Source of the DNA: Acanthosepion esculentum
Lineage: Eukaryota > Mollusca > Cephalopoda > Sepiida > Sepiidae
Direction of reading: 5' to 3'
NCBI GenBank assembly: GCA_964036315.1
Contig: OZ038496.1
Coordinates: forward strand, 18,527,185 to 18,591,184
Length of the DNA: 64,000 bases
Shown here: one piece after another, positions 19,865-30,245 of the stretch
How the letters are laid out: each line of letters starts with the position of its first letter
Position numbering within the stretch: position 1 is the stretch's first letter
The notes under the pieces: model-generated
What the model was told of the DNA's origin: nothing
The model's database searches: none
Seen by the model: only the letters and a program-made list of their open reading frames with translations
Program-made: the position numbers and the translations under genes

Positions 19865-20010
19865 TAATTGATGTACTCACTAATTCTTTTGGAAAACATG
19901 TGAATCTATCTTTCTCCAGCTATTAGTTAAATAATGGTGCAAACTTGGATTTATTGCCTTCAGAGGCAGTCAGGCTAGGTGAGAGAAAACTGAATTGCAT
20001 TCAGGGTTTT
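19865..20010 (+). mobile_element. tRNA-derived SINE, fragment
   Basis: Shares GTGAATCTATCTTTCTCCAG, GTTAAATA and AAAACTGAATTGCATTCAGG-like blocks with the SINE body at 5453-5862. Strongly decayed. Confidence 0.45.
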
Positions 20011-20615
20011 CTTTCACCTTTCTAATGCCGCTGCCTTCTGGATATCTTCAGGAAATGAAAAGGCTAAATATATTCTGTCATTAGTGCCAGTACCAAACTG
20101 TATCTGGTTTATTCTTTCCTTTGGATTCTACCAACAAAACTGAGAAGAGTAACTTGCTCTATTGGACTTCTGCTCTGGCCTATAGTGCTCTGTGTTACTC
20201 CATCATCTACTGAAACTGACAGATACCAACAAATCGGGACATTTTCTTATCTCAGTACTTAGCTTCATTTCTGGAATTTTCTACTGTTCCAGTATCATTT
20301 CAGAAATCTGTGTCAAATTTTCCTGTTTGTAACTACCCTAACCAGGTAATTAAATTTCCATGCCTGCTTAATTTTGACAGATTGTTATGGTGAAACACAC
20401 CTAGTCTATAGATAATAGACTCTCCCACCTAATATAAGTAGGAGTCAGTGAGGGTCGACTGGGAGTCGAATACAAAAGTAGTCAGCTACCATAACTAGAT
20501 TACTCTGCGTAATACTTATTATAATAAGTTCCTAACGTTTTTGTACCTTGAACCTATTTAGGACTGAATTTAGTCCAAATACAGTTTCCACTGCGGAAAG
20601 TAACTCTACAACACA
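20011..20615. other. No feature recognised
   Basis: Moderate complexity, no supported gene. Confidence 0.5.
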
Positions 20616-20619
20616 GTTG

Positions 20620-21795
20620 GATTTAGATAGGTAGATAGATTTGAAAAGATGGAGATAGATCTAAACAGATTTAGATAGATAGATCTGAACAGATTTAGAT
20701 AGATAGATCTGAACAGATTTAGATAGATAGATAGATCTGAACAGATTTAGGTAGATAGATAGATCTGAACAGATTTAGGTAGATAGATAGATCTGAACAG
20801 ATTTAGGTAGATAGATAGATCTGAACAGATTTAGGTAGATAGATAGATCTGAACAGATTTAGGTAGATAGATAGATCTGAACAGATTTAGGTAGATAGAT
20901 AGATCTGAACAGATTTAGGTAGATAGATAGATCTGAACAGATTTAGGTAGATAGATAGATCTGAACAGATTTAGGTAGATAGATAGATCTGAACAGATTT
21001 AGGTAGATAGATAGATCTGAACAGATTTAGGTAGATAGATAGATCTGAACAGATTTAGGTAGATAGATAGATCTGAACAGATTTAGGTAGATAGATTGAT
21101 CTGAACAGATTTAGGTAGATAGATAGATCTGAACAGATTTAGGTAGATAGATCTGAACAGATTTAGGTAGATAGATCTGAACAGATTTAGGTAGATAGAT
21201 AGATCTGAACAGATTTAGGTAGATAGATAGATCTGAACAGATTTAGGTAGATAGATAGATCTGAACAGATTTAGGTAGATAGATAGATCTGAACAGATTT
21301 AGATAGATAGATAGATAGATAGATCTGAACAGATTTAGGTAGATAGATAGATCTGAACAGATTTAGGTAGATAGATAGATAGATCTGAACAGATTTAGGT
21401 AGATAGATAGATCTGAACAGATTTAGGTAGATAGATAGATCTGAACAGATTTAGATAGATAGACCCAAACAGATTTAGATGGATAGACCCAAACAGATTT
21501 AGATAGATAGACCCAAACAGATTTAGGTAGGTAGATAGATAGATAGATAGATCTTAACAGATTTAGATAGATAGACCCAAACAGATTTAGGTAGGTAGGT
21601 AGATAGATAGATCTGAACCGGTTTAGCTAGGTAGATAGATTTGAACAAATTTGGCTGGATACATCTGAACAGATTTAGATAGGTAGGTAGGTAGATAGAT
21701 AGATATGGACAGATTTAGATAGATAGATTTGAACAAACTGAGATAGATACATTGATAGATCTGAGCAGATTTAGATAGGTAGATAGATCTTAACA
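20620..21795. repeat. 28-bp GATA-derived minisatellite
   Basis: About 40 units. The common 28-bp unit is GTAGATAGATAGATC followed by TGAACAGATTTAG. GATA runs of variable length join the units, and the edges are more diverged (ACCCAAACAGATTTAGATAG variants near 21460-21600). It grew from a GATC/GATA microsatellite by capturing the GAACAGATTTA segment. Confidence 0.95.
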
Positions 21796-22750
21796 GACTA
21801 AGAAAGATGCATATTAAATGACAGGAAAAGAATTTTGTGTAATTTTAGCCACACCATTTCTCCCCTTTATGCAACTTTTAAAAAAAATTAATAAATCTTT
21901 TTTTTTTAAATCTTGTAAATAGTAAAAATTTATTCATTAAAATCCTCCTTGCTTGCAGTGTGATGTAACGAATGAAAGGCAAACCCAAATGGTGTTTACC
22001 TTGAAAGCAATTACTCTTCATATTTCCAATATTGAACAACATGTTGAAATGATCCAGACACTCAGAAAAACAGAATCATGAAACAATGAAGTACCTGAAG
22101 AAAAAGGTTTCCCTGTCTTAACACTAAATTCCAACAACACATAAACACATTATTCAATACATTTTAGGCATTTTAGTATGAGTTACTCACCTGGCATGTG
22201 TTTACATATCAGTGCAAATACACACATTATATAGAAATATGGATGCAGGCTAAAATCTCAGCATGGGAATGAAGGATAGGAGAGCTCAACTACTTTGTGC
22301 TGCCTGTGATATTTACTATGTGTCGGCAAAAATATTTACATGTTAACAGAAATATATGTGAATGTCATATGTAAATATTTAGAGGCAGACAAGTAGAAAT
22401 ACAAGATTCTCCCAATTTTGTTTTTGGTCTGACAATCATGCTTATGGGATCAGAGTCATCATGACATAAAGTGGTCTGTTCTTTCAATGACAAATCCCCA
22501 TTAAACCACCTTACCCAGTGTTTTAATAAAGGAAGTATATCAGCTGGATTATTTTGATGCAAATTAACAATCACAAGTTTTCAGAAAAATATCACAGATT
22601 GTTGTTTTTTGGGTTTTTTTTTTTTACAAATGTTCTTCTAATAAAAGGCACGAGAACCACTCAAAGTAGAGCGTTACTGTGTGGAGTTGTATTAGCATAA
22701 GAAAGGGCAGGTGAAGTTATTGGGGGCACTATGCAGGAAAGATAACAGCT
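21796..22750. other. No feature recognised
   Basis: Includes short A and T runs. The 69-codon minus frame at 22365-22574 has no family motif. Confidence 0.5.
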
Positions 22751-22754
22751 AATT

Positions 22755-23520
22755 CTAGACTTGGAGTGGTCAAAATTTAATTAGTGAATAACATTTCTGG
22801 GTTCAGGTCAAGACATCAGAAGTATAGAGTTGGGGTATACTTTAGAAGGAGCCAAAAAGCAAATCTTAATCAGGGAACAAGGGATAAACATCTACTCTGA
22901 TTCAATAAAAATGGGGAGGAGTATGAAGTGGATAATAGGTGAACCTATCTACTCCTATTGGGGGAGGAAATAAATAGTGAACAAAATTCAGAGTTCAAGC
23001 AGAGAAGTTAGAGTTGGAGTAGACTTTAGAAAGAAGTGGAAACCCAATCCTAAGCAAGAAACAAGGGATAACCCTTTACTCTACAAAAAAACAAGGAGGA
23101 GTGTGAACCAGATGATAGGCAAACCTATCTACTCCTATTGGGAGAGAGAAAAAATAATTGGAGAATAAAATTTCAGAGTTCAGATGAAGATGTCAGAAGT
23201 ACTGAGTTGAAGAAACTGAAAACCCAATTCTAAACAGGAAACAAGCAACAAACGTCTACTGTTGAAAAAACTGGGATAGTGTATGAACTGGATAACAGGC
23301 GAGCCTATCTACTTCTATTGGAAAGGAGAGAAAAAGATAATTAGCAAATGAAATTTCTGGGTTCAGGCAGAGATGTTAGAAATATAGATTTGAACCAGGA
23401 AGGAGTGGGAATCAGATGACAGGCAAACCCACCTATTCCTTCTAGAGGAAAAATAATAATAATTAGTGAATAAAAGTGTTCAGTTGGAGGTTCCAGAAAT
23501 ACAGAACTGAACTAGTATCT
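22755..23520. repeat. ~190-bp degenerate tandem repeat
   Basis: About four diverged units share TTTCTGGGTTCAGG, AACCCAATCCTAA.CAGGAAAC, AACAAGGGATAAAC.TCTACT, GGAGGAGTGTGAAC and CCTATCTACTCCTATTGG. The same unit recurs at 51755-52035. The frame at 22977-23168 is a by-product. Confidence 0.8.
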
Positions 23521-24040
23521 GTTCCACTTTCTCTGTCATGATCTTGGACAATATTTGAATCTAGAACTTATCAGTACGTTTGTCTTTAACATCTCACTGT
23601 TCCTGGCAAGATTAATGCTTGAATATGAACAAACCATCTAAGACAACATGTGTGCAACACTGATGTTATATCCTCAACACCAAGCTTTGTTAATAACTCG
23701 GATGAGAAGGCTTCATACTGATGGATGGTGCTGCAGATTCAGTGAGTCATTGAGTGGCTGGTGCAGCAGAGCCGTTGCAAGACTGATGCACTTGGTGCAC
23801 AAATCTCACTTTCCTTATTTTCAGGCATGAAAACATTTTCTGTTTTTAATGTTGATGCAAATATCAAGCTGAAAACAGTCACTTTCTTAAAAGTAGGTTT
23901 AAAACCATTCTCACACATGCATGCACATATATATGTGTGTATGTGTGTAGACAATAACACTCATTAAGTTCTGAAATGGATTATAGGTAGAAACCTGTAG
24001 GTTTCTACCTATAAATACTGGATTTTTAATAAACCAGTGG
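23521..24040. other. No feature recognised
   Basis: A short inverted repeat, TAGGTAGAAACC and GGTTTCTACCTA, lies near 23985-24012. Nothing else is supported. Confidence 0.5.
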
Positions 24041-24044
24041 CTTG

Positions 24045-24215
24045 TCTAAAAATACTTTTGTGGCAATTGTTCTGATGAACTTTTCTCTATGGTACCGAGA
24101 CTTTATGAATTTAAGCTTTGTGCTAGATTGGTAGCAAGCTCTCATCATTTTACAGTTGAAATGGATAGATGTAACCATAAGTTCTATGCTAATCATTTCT
24201 TCTCCAGTTGATCCA
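24045..24215 (+). mobile_element. CR1/Jockey-like LINE, short fragment (copy 4)
   Basis: Matches the ORF2 C-terminal DNA of the other copies: TGGCAATTGTTCTGATGA, ACTTTATGAATTTAAGC, AGATTGGTAGCAAG.TCTCAT and GTAACCATAAGTTCTATGCT. Both ends are truncated. Confidence 0.75.
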
Positions 24216-24324
24216 GATATGTGACAACTTGCAAATTGGAAAAATAAAATAAAAATTAGACGGACCTTGTAAAGAGATTTTAATAAAATTGGCTTAAATG
24301 AATTCTAGCTGTCTCTCTGTCTCT

Positions 24325-24780
24325 CTCTCTATATATATATATATATAAAAGTGAACATAGAAGTCAACACTTAGAGCCAACAGTCTGTATCATGCTAGAT
24401 GTAATCGTCAGGCCTGACGATTGTATCTAGCATTAAACAGACTGTCGCCTCTAAGTGTTGACTTCTATGTTCACTTGAATATTTACACATGCTCTATCTC
24501 TGATATTGAGCACTTTATCCCATAAATATAGCACACTAAGACTATATATATATATGATAAAAAATAGTTTTAATGTATGCTATATTTATGGGTTAAAGTC
24601 AGTGCTCAATATCAGGAATAGAGCATATGTAAATATGAAAGTATATATATATATATATAAGTTGACATTGAAGTCAACACCCAGAAGCAACAGTCTGTTT
24701 CATGCTAAACACAATTATCAGATGTGCATTGATTTTTTGCTCAGTTATTGATATATACAGGTTTGTGATGCATTGTGGGT
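24325..24780. repeat. Foldback repeat, family A (copies 2 and 3)
   Basis: A palindrome at 24350-24475 (arms about 63 bp) is followed by an inverted leader (24481-24540), a TA run and then a further forward copy (24560-24780). That copy reads leader, TA run, GAAGTCAACACCCAGAAGCA and GCATTGTGGGTAG. Three TA runs punctuate the block. Hammerhead-like cores are at 24410-24450 (plus) and 24684-24721 (minus, G8 changed to A). Confidence 0.8.
24410..24450 (+). ncRNA. Hammerhead-like motif in foldback family A
   Basis: Stem I pairs AGGC (24410-24413) with GCCT (24447-24450). CTGACGA is at 24414-24420. Stem II is TTGT-ATCTA-GCAT with a U-U mismatch next to the core. Stem III is ACA-GAC-TGT, and GUC ends at 24446. 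The only core lesion is G12 changed to T at 24434 (TAAAC instead of GAAAC). Confidence 0.6.
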
Positions 24781-24784
24781 AGTT

Positions 24785-25685
24785 TATTGCATTGCATATC
24801 TAGAGTAGTGTTTCATTTTTATTACCATTTTGGAAGCCTTGAAATAATTTTCATCTTTTTTTTTTCAATATCAGTTATCATGTGGTTGACTCATAAATAA
24901 TTTCCTTTTTTTTATTTGTCAACTTTATTGTTAAAAAAAATGAAGTACAATTATATTTTATTCAATTGTATATGCATCATTATTTTCACTAACTTTGTTG
25001 TTTCTTATCAAGCAGCTTATCTATACTTTTGGAGTCAAATTCTGCAGGATTTTGAAGTGGAAAATGTTTCCACTGAACTCTTAATCTGATTTTCATTGTG
25101 GAAAGTTTTCTCCATCAAAGCATTTTTCAGCAACTTCAAAAGCTAATAATCCATTAGTGCAAGGTCAGGAAAATATAAGGATGAAGTAGAACAGAACAAA
25201 TTACAAAAGTTTTCCTTGCGGTATTCTTGCTGTATGTGGCTTTGTGTTGTGGTGGAGAAGAACATCACTCCTGTAATTCACTATGTACCCTGTTACTGCT
25301 GTACGAATCTCAAGTATGCTAGCGGATGCCACATTTATTTTTAACTGCCATGTAGGATTCATATTTAGGATAATAATTTGCAATTTCAACTGGTTCCCAA
25401 AAATTGAAATTGCTAATAACTAAGCCCAAGATATACATGCGTATATGAGTGTTTTTACAATAATGTTTACCATATACAAGGTCAAAGAGACACAAAAGAT
25501 AGAGTGTTACAACGTAAGCGGTATAGTTTACACTTGAAGAAGTTAAGATTATAGTGATCTTGGAAGCATCTTCGTACAAGTTGTTTCTACAAAGAAGCTG
25601 CTTGAGTGGAACTTAACTCTCACCACTGGAATACAAAGGTGGTTGCCTACAATGTACATGGCATTGTTGGTCTTAAAAGTCAGAA
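24785..25685. other. No feature recognised
   Basis: AT-rich. Minus frames at 25201-25389 and 25319-25579 show no known motif. Confidence 0.5.
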
Positions 25686-25689
25686 CTAA

Positions 25690-25890
25690 GGAACATCATT
25701 TATCTGAACACTTTCCATGAAAATAGCAATAAAGCAGCAAGAGGCTTGCAACGTTTTATCTGTGGGAAACGAGTTGTAGGGTTGTAAATAATTAGTCACC
25801 CACAAGGCTGCAGAGAGGATTTTTGGCAAGACTAGAAAGTGAAAACTGGGGGGGGATCCTGCCCATATATGGCAGCAGTAATCTTTTTTC
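25690..25890 (-). mobile_element. CR1/Jockey-like LINE, degenerate fragment (copy 5)
   Basis: The minus strand begins with YCCHIWAGSP, the family's conserved CCHIWAGAP segment, at about 25850-25880. It ends with a TTTCATGGAAAGTGTTCAG-like block near 25700-25730, matching the FHG.CSDEL segment of other copies. Confidence 0.6.
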
Positions 25891-25894
25891 AACC

Positions 25895-25895
<1 letters not shown>

Positions 25896-25935
<40 letters not shown>
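25896..25935. repeat. (GT)n microsatellite
   Basis: About 20 uninterrupted GT units. Confidence 0.97.
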
Positions 25936-25936
<1 letters not shown>

Positions 25937-26705
25937 TTGTGATAATTCTAAAGATTTTGTCAATCTAAAACAGCTGACTCTGTAGCATGGACAGGTCAAC
26001 AAAATATTGTTACTGTTCTTATTTCTCACAATCTGCGCATTTTGGAAACCCTATCATGGCATGAAATTGCTTCTGCAGGGGCTTTAAAGACTTCATCAAA
26101 AGTAAACCAGATGAAAAAAGATCAGAAAAATCAACAACAAAAATATATTGAATAGGTGGCAGGGAAGTTGAAGAAGAAACTGAGTCACTTTTTGAACAGT
26201 GCTGCAGGGTTGGGTAGAGAAGCAGGAAAATGAAGTGAAGAGAAAGAGTAGAACTGGGGTGGAGGAATAAATAAATAAAATCAATGTTCCATCTTCTTGG
26301 CACCAGCCTTGGTGTCAGTGTCAGCACCAAAGGCATCTGGATTGTCAAGTCTTGGAGTTAGTGTCTCCTGCTTTCATTTCAAGACAACTCATATGTCTTT
26401 TCCTGTGATACCTTCTCAAAGTTTTTAATGTGACAATCACATTTATTTTTGAGATCTCCATCCCTGGCCCACCTATCAGCTGACGTTCTTTAACAATGAA
26501 ATCGCACAGGCTCTGTGATGGATTTTCATCTCTTCCCCTTGAATTTGTTTTCCCCGGAGGTCTGTTTCTGTCAAAATTGTTTTTGATTCCCTTGACTTAC
26601 TCACTGTTCATTTGTCAGATTTTAATCATTAAATAAACAAACAAAAAAAGGTCTACATTTGCAGAATGTATATGCAAAAAAAAAATATATATATATATAT
26701 ACATA
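25936..26705. other. No feature recognised
   Basis: Overlapping minus frames at 26019-26348 lack family motifs. A short TA run lies at 26687-26701. Confidence 0.5.
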
Positions 26706-26860
26706 CTCAACGGATGCTCCAAAAGTAATGAATCCTATTTATTTTCATGGAAATTGCTACAGATCCATCAAACACACTATCACTGTTTTTAATGACAAAA
26801 GAGTTTTCCCTATACTCACCACCATTGTCCATGCATTTCCATCAGCAATGAACAAGAACC
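26706..26860 (+). mobile_element. Possible mariner 5' end
   Basis: ACGGATGCTCCAAAAGTAAT at 26709 resembles terminal inverted repeats of mariner elements. A TA run precedes it. No transposase or opposite end is visible, so this is a solo end at best. Confidence 0.35.
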
Positions 26861-26879
26861 AGGGTATGACCACCATCAG

Positions 26880-27350
26880 GGCCAGTGTGTACTACCCCAG
26901 AAACCCCCCAACCAGTGGGGTCCCCAGCCTGATTGGGGCCCTGGGCAGTGCTTTGTGACTCTCACTATCTTATCAACATTTGCTTTTTTCTACTTACATT
27001 TATATATGTTACAAATTAAACTAAGCACAACTAACTTTTTAAAGGATGAAAAACTTTTGCAGATTTAGACATCATTCTGGATTCTTTTTGATGAATTTAT
27101 TTTGCTCATGCTAAGTCTCAAACAAACTCGATATAAAATTCACTATTTTTTATCCATAATGCTGAATGTGTTAGAATTCTTCAACATTTTAGCAAGAAAA
27201 ATCTCAAGTTGTTAAAAATTGCCGCAAAACATTGTTGATTTATTTAAGATGGAATGATCTGTTATTACGTGTCTCTAATTTGTATTTAGATGTATTTATT
27301 TTCAATTTTTCTGAAATTTGCATTGTACGAATACTTCTTCACCCACTAAA
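26880..27350 (+). repeat. Dispersed repeat R (copy 1)
   Basis: Contains GGGGCCCTGGGCAGTGCTTT, ATTTATATATGTTACAAATT, a single ATTCTGGATTCTTTTTGATG segment at about 27073-27093, and an AT-rich tail with TTTAGATGTATTTATTTTCA. The same order is found inverted at 45610-46650 and partly at 48190-48330. Superfamily unknown. Confidence 0.7.
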
Positions 27351-27520
27351 ATGGATGAATGGGATTTATTTCTATTAAATCAAAATTTTTCTGTTTTCTA
27401 TGCATATTTAGTTATTATGCATCTGTCTACAGTTAATTATATGAAAAGTATGTTTATTCATTAGTTGGAAATACAATAAATTAAAAATTTGTATATGTAT
27501 GAATATTTGTTTCCTCCCCA

Positions 27521-27522
<2 letters not shown>

Positions 27523-27569
<47 letters not shown>

Positions 27570-28222
27570 CAGTATATTTTCATTCAAGCATGTTTGGTTA
27601 AATAATCTAGATGTATTATATCTATTTATTTTAGTTTTAATCCATTCAAGTCCACAAATTAATTTCTTGATAGCTGTAGAAAATTGATTCAGAAAAATTT
27701 CAAAATTTTCTTTCAAATAAGGATCACAGTTTAGACAGATATTAGTTGAAAATACATCACTGCTCCATCAAGATAATAATAAGCAAAAACTTAATATTCT
27801 AGACTTAAAAACTTAAAATTCTAAGAGAATTGCGGCCAAAATTAAATAAAGTCAACTACAAGTATAGCAACAAAATTCTTAAATTTTTGTAGCAGCTAAG
27901 TGTTATGTAAAAAATACTAAATTAAAATACTACAATTAAAAATCTTTTAAAAAAAAACGTAATTTTTAAAAATTTAAATTTGCATAGAAGTAAAAAAAAT
28001 AGTTTGAATAGTTTGTTAACACATCCATAGATATGCAACTTGTGAAAATGGTCTCATACGAGACTGAAAGCACTTGGGAAAATAAAAATTATTTGAAAGA
28101 AAATTTTTGATTTTTTCTTAATCAATTTTCAACAGCCACCAACAAATTAATTTGTGGACTTTAAAGGACTAAAACTATAATAAATAAACATACTGAGGTA
28201 TATATATATATATATATATATA
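27523..28222. mobile_element. Inverted-repeat element bounded by TA runs
   Basis: A TA run (27523-27568) and another (28197-28222) flank about 630 bp. Near the inner edges, 27615-27720 (AGTCCACAAATTAATTTCTT, ATTTTCTTTCAAATAA) is the reverse complement, with changes, of 28085-28190. The interior is AT-rich and has no frame. It is probably a non-autonomous foldback or MITE-like element. Confidence 0.6.
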
Positions 28223-28332
28223 ATACAAAATATGTTAAATGTCCGAAAAAATTACTTTACCAAAAAACGGGTGTATAAGAAAGTTCTCAGTGCAGCAGTT
28301 TAGAAAAACAGACATGCAGAGCAAGCTAATAC

Positions 28333-28482
28333 AATAAAAAGAGGTAAAACACCATATACTATCACACACTTCCAAGGTTTTGACCACTAGGGCTCGTCAG
28401 GTTACACAGCCACCTGATGAGACCTAGCGATTGAAACCACAGTAGTGTGCTGTAGTATCCAGTGTTTTATCTCTTTTTATTA
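28333..28482. repeat. Foldback repeat, family B
   Basis: Arms of about 70 bp: 28333-28402 and 28413-28482, around a centre of about 10 bp. Both begin AATAAAAAGAG.TAAAACAC from the outside and meet at the CTGATGA/TCGTCAG segments. Each arm therefore carries a hammerhead-like core facing outward. A TA run follows at about 28492. Confidence 0.8.
28411..28447 (+). ncRNA. Hammerhead-like motif in foldback family B
   Basis: CAC (28411-28413) pairs with GTG (28445-28447) as a minimal stem I. CTGATGA is at 28414-28420 and GAAAC at 28433-28437. Stem II is GACC-TAGC-GATT with one mismatch. Stem III is two pairs, AC-CACA-GT, and GUA ends at 28444. All core bases are present. The opposite arm reads CTGACGA-GCCC-TAGT-GGTC-AAAAC, so the combined ancestor would have a regular 4-bp stem II. 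Stems I and III are short. Confidence 0.55.
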
Positions 28483-28589
28483 TCATTATTTTATATATAT
28501 ATATATAATAGTTTTATTAAATTGTCTAACAAACTATGTTTAATTAATGAGAGAATGGAAACATTCTGTTGCAATAGTGTCCTTGTTTG

Positions 28590-28975
28590 CTGCAGATTCC
28601 AAGTCATATAATTTAAATAAGGTGTATTTAAGCAACAAATATTCTTTTAAACAACATTGACAAGGTCTCTCTGTCCAACTTCTTGGGGGTTTTGATTTCT
28701 CTTTCTGTGAGAGAATGCTGAAATTTCATTGTCTTAGCAAACTTGTTTCCTTCAGAGTCTGAGTCAAAGGCATAGAAATTGAAATCAAGGCAGCCAAGGA
28801 AGTTGGAAAAGCTTAATAATAACTTGATTGAAAGAATTCTTACTACCTAAATACACTTTATTTAAATTATATGACTCGAACTCTGAAGGGAACAAAGATA
28901 CTAACACTTCAAAATTTTAACATTTTCTCATAGAAAGAGAAATAAAAAATCCAAGAAAATTGGTAAAACTTGATT
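28590..28975. repeat. Complex inverted repeat
   Basis: 28598-28633 (AGTCATATAATTTAAATAAG) is inverted at 28845-28880. 28680-28760 (GATTTCTCTTTCTGTGAGAG, TTCAGAGTCTGAGTC) is inverted within 28875-28960. The two arms hold the blocks in different order, so it is a rearranged foldback. Confidence 0.65.
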
Positions 28976-28984
28976 ATGATAAAA

Positions 28985-29215
28985 ATATAGTATTAAGTTA
29001 TGCTATATTTATGAGTCACAGTGCTCAATATCAGAGATAGAACATGTGTAAATATAAAAGTGGACACGGAGGTCAACACACAGCAGCAACAGTCTGTTTC
29101 ATGCTTGAATGCAATCTTCAGGCCATGCGTGTTGTGTTTTGACTTGACTATTTATACATGTTTGTCAATAGTGCATTATGGGTAGCAAGATCTATTATAT
29201 TATACTAACAGTTAT
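28985..29215. repeat. Foldback repeat, family A (copy 4), non-palindromic form
   Basis: Leader GCTATATTTATGAGTCACAG and GCTCAATATCAGAGATAGAA, then GTCAACACACAGCAGCAACA, the hammerhead-like core on the minus strand, and a distinct tail (TTTATACATGTTTGTCAATA, GCATTATGGGTAG). This copy shows that the palindromes at 16909 and 24350 are rearranged from a simpler element of about 230 bp. Confidence 0.75.
29084..29125 (-). ncRNA. Hammerhead-like motif with intact core, family A
   Basis: Minus strand: TGGC (29122-29125), CTGAAGA (29115-29121), stem II TTGC-ATTCAA-GCAT, GAAAC (29096-29100), stem III ACA-GAC-TGT, cleavage triplet GUU ending at 29088, then GCTG (29084-29087) pairing with TGGC through two G-C pairs and two G-U wobbles. 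All invariant core positions are kept. The base pair next to the core in stem II is a U-U mismatch, and stem I is short. Confidence 0.65.
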
Positions 29216-30000
29216 TAGGTATACTTAAGGGTTATGTTTCAAATTATCCTAGAGGCTATTTAGTAGAAATAATTCAGGATCTTAATGTGGTTATTTGTAG
29301 CTACGTTTTGTGTGATTTGTTAGATTTTTAAACATTATTTATTATTGATTACTTAATTATTTGTTGTCGATTATTATTACATTTACTTGTTTCATATTTT
29401 CTTAATTTCTTTATTTGTTTATTTAGATTTTTGTTTATTTTATTTCTTTTTGTTAGGTTACCATTTGTTTAGTTTAAAGTAATGGCTTTGTGTAAAGTAT
29501 GTTACATTATCTGCCTTGTACGTATTTGCATTTTTCATGGTGTTATTTTACAAAGTATTAATAAATATGGCATATATTATAACAATATTTGTTTTTATTT
29601 CCCAGCGTATGTCATTTTTGTATAGGGATAAAGTGTCATTGCCGACACTGTTGTTTGAACAAAGATCACCAGTGAGCAAGCATGGACAATTCCATTATTA
29701 AATAAGTAGATCATGTGATTGTAAAGGAAACGTATAAATTGGAATTAGTGTGACGTCTAAGTGGTCACTATTCTCTATACTATCCACTATACTATTTCTC
29801 TCTACAGATCAATATATTAATTACTATTTGACGATTGCTATTTGAACAAGTATTATTAGTGTCAATATTATTTGAAGGCATTACAACTACCAGTATCACC
29901 ATTTACAAAGTCTCATCTAGAATGAGCATTTTGGAAGTGATAATGACCATTCATTGATGTAACTAAAATTTACAATGAGTGAGCATGTAACATCACAAAA
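29216..30000. other. No feature recognised
   Basis: AT-rich sequence. The 61-codon frame at 29516-29701 has no motif. Confidence 0.5.
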
Positions 30001-30004
30001 ATTC

Positions 30005-30245
30005 AGTATCTGTCTATATTTCTGAGATGAGGCATTATGTACATTATTTACACTATTCGGACTATTGTCCTCATCATTGTTGCCATATTTATTACAACAT
30101 TTCGGCCATTGTATGCTCCAGTTGGAATGTTGAAATGAACCCTTTATTTCGCTCATTGGGGTAGACTTTTCTAGTTCCACGTGCCATGTTTAATGGATGT
30201 CAGTTATCTCCTGTTAATTTCCCTCTGAAAGTTCTCCAGGTATTG
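30005..30245 (-). repeat. Dispersed repeat family C (copy 1)
   Basis: Minus-strand order: GTGGAACTAGAAAAGTCTAC, GAAATAAAGGGTTCATTTC, GGCCGAAATGTTGTAATAAA, GATGAGGACAATAGTCCGAA, CCTCATCTCAGAAATATAGA. The copy at 54535-54735 is better preserved. Here the CTGAAGAAG segment has been lost. Confidence 0.75.
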
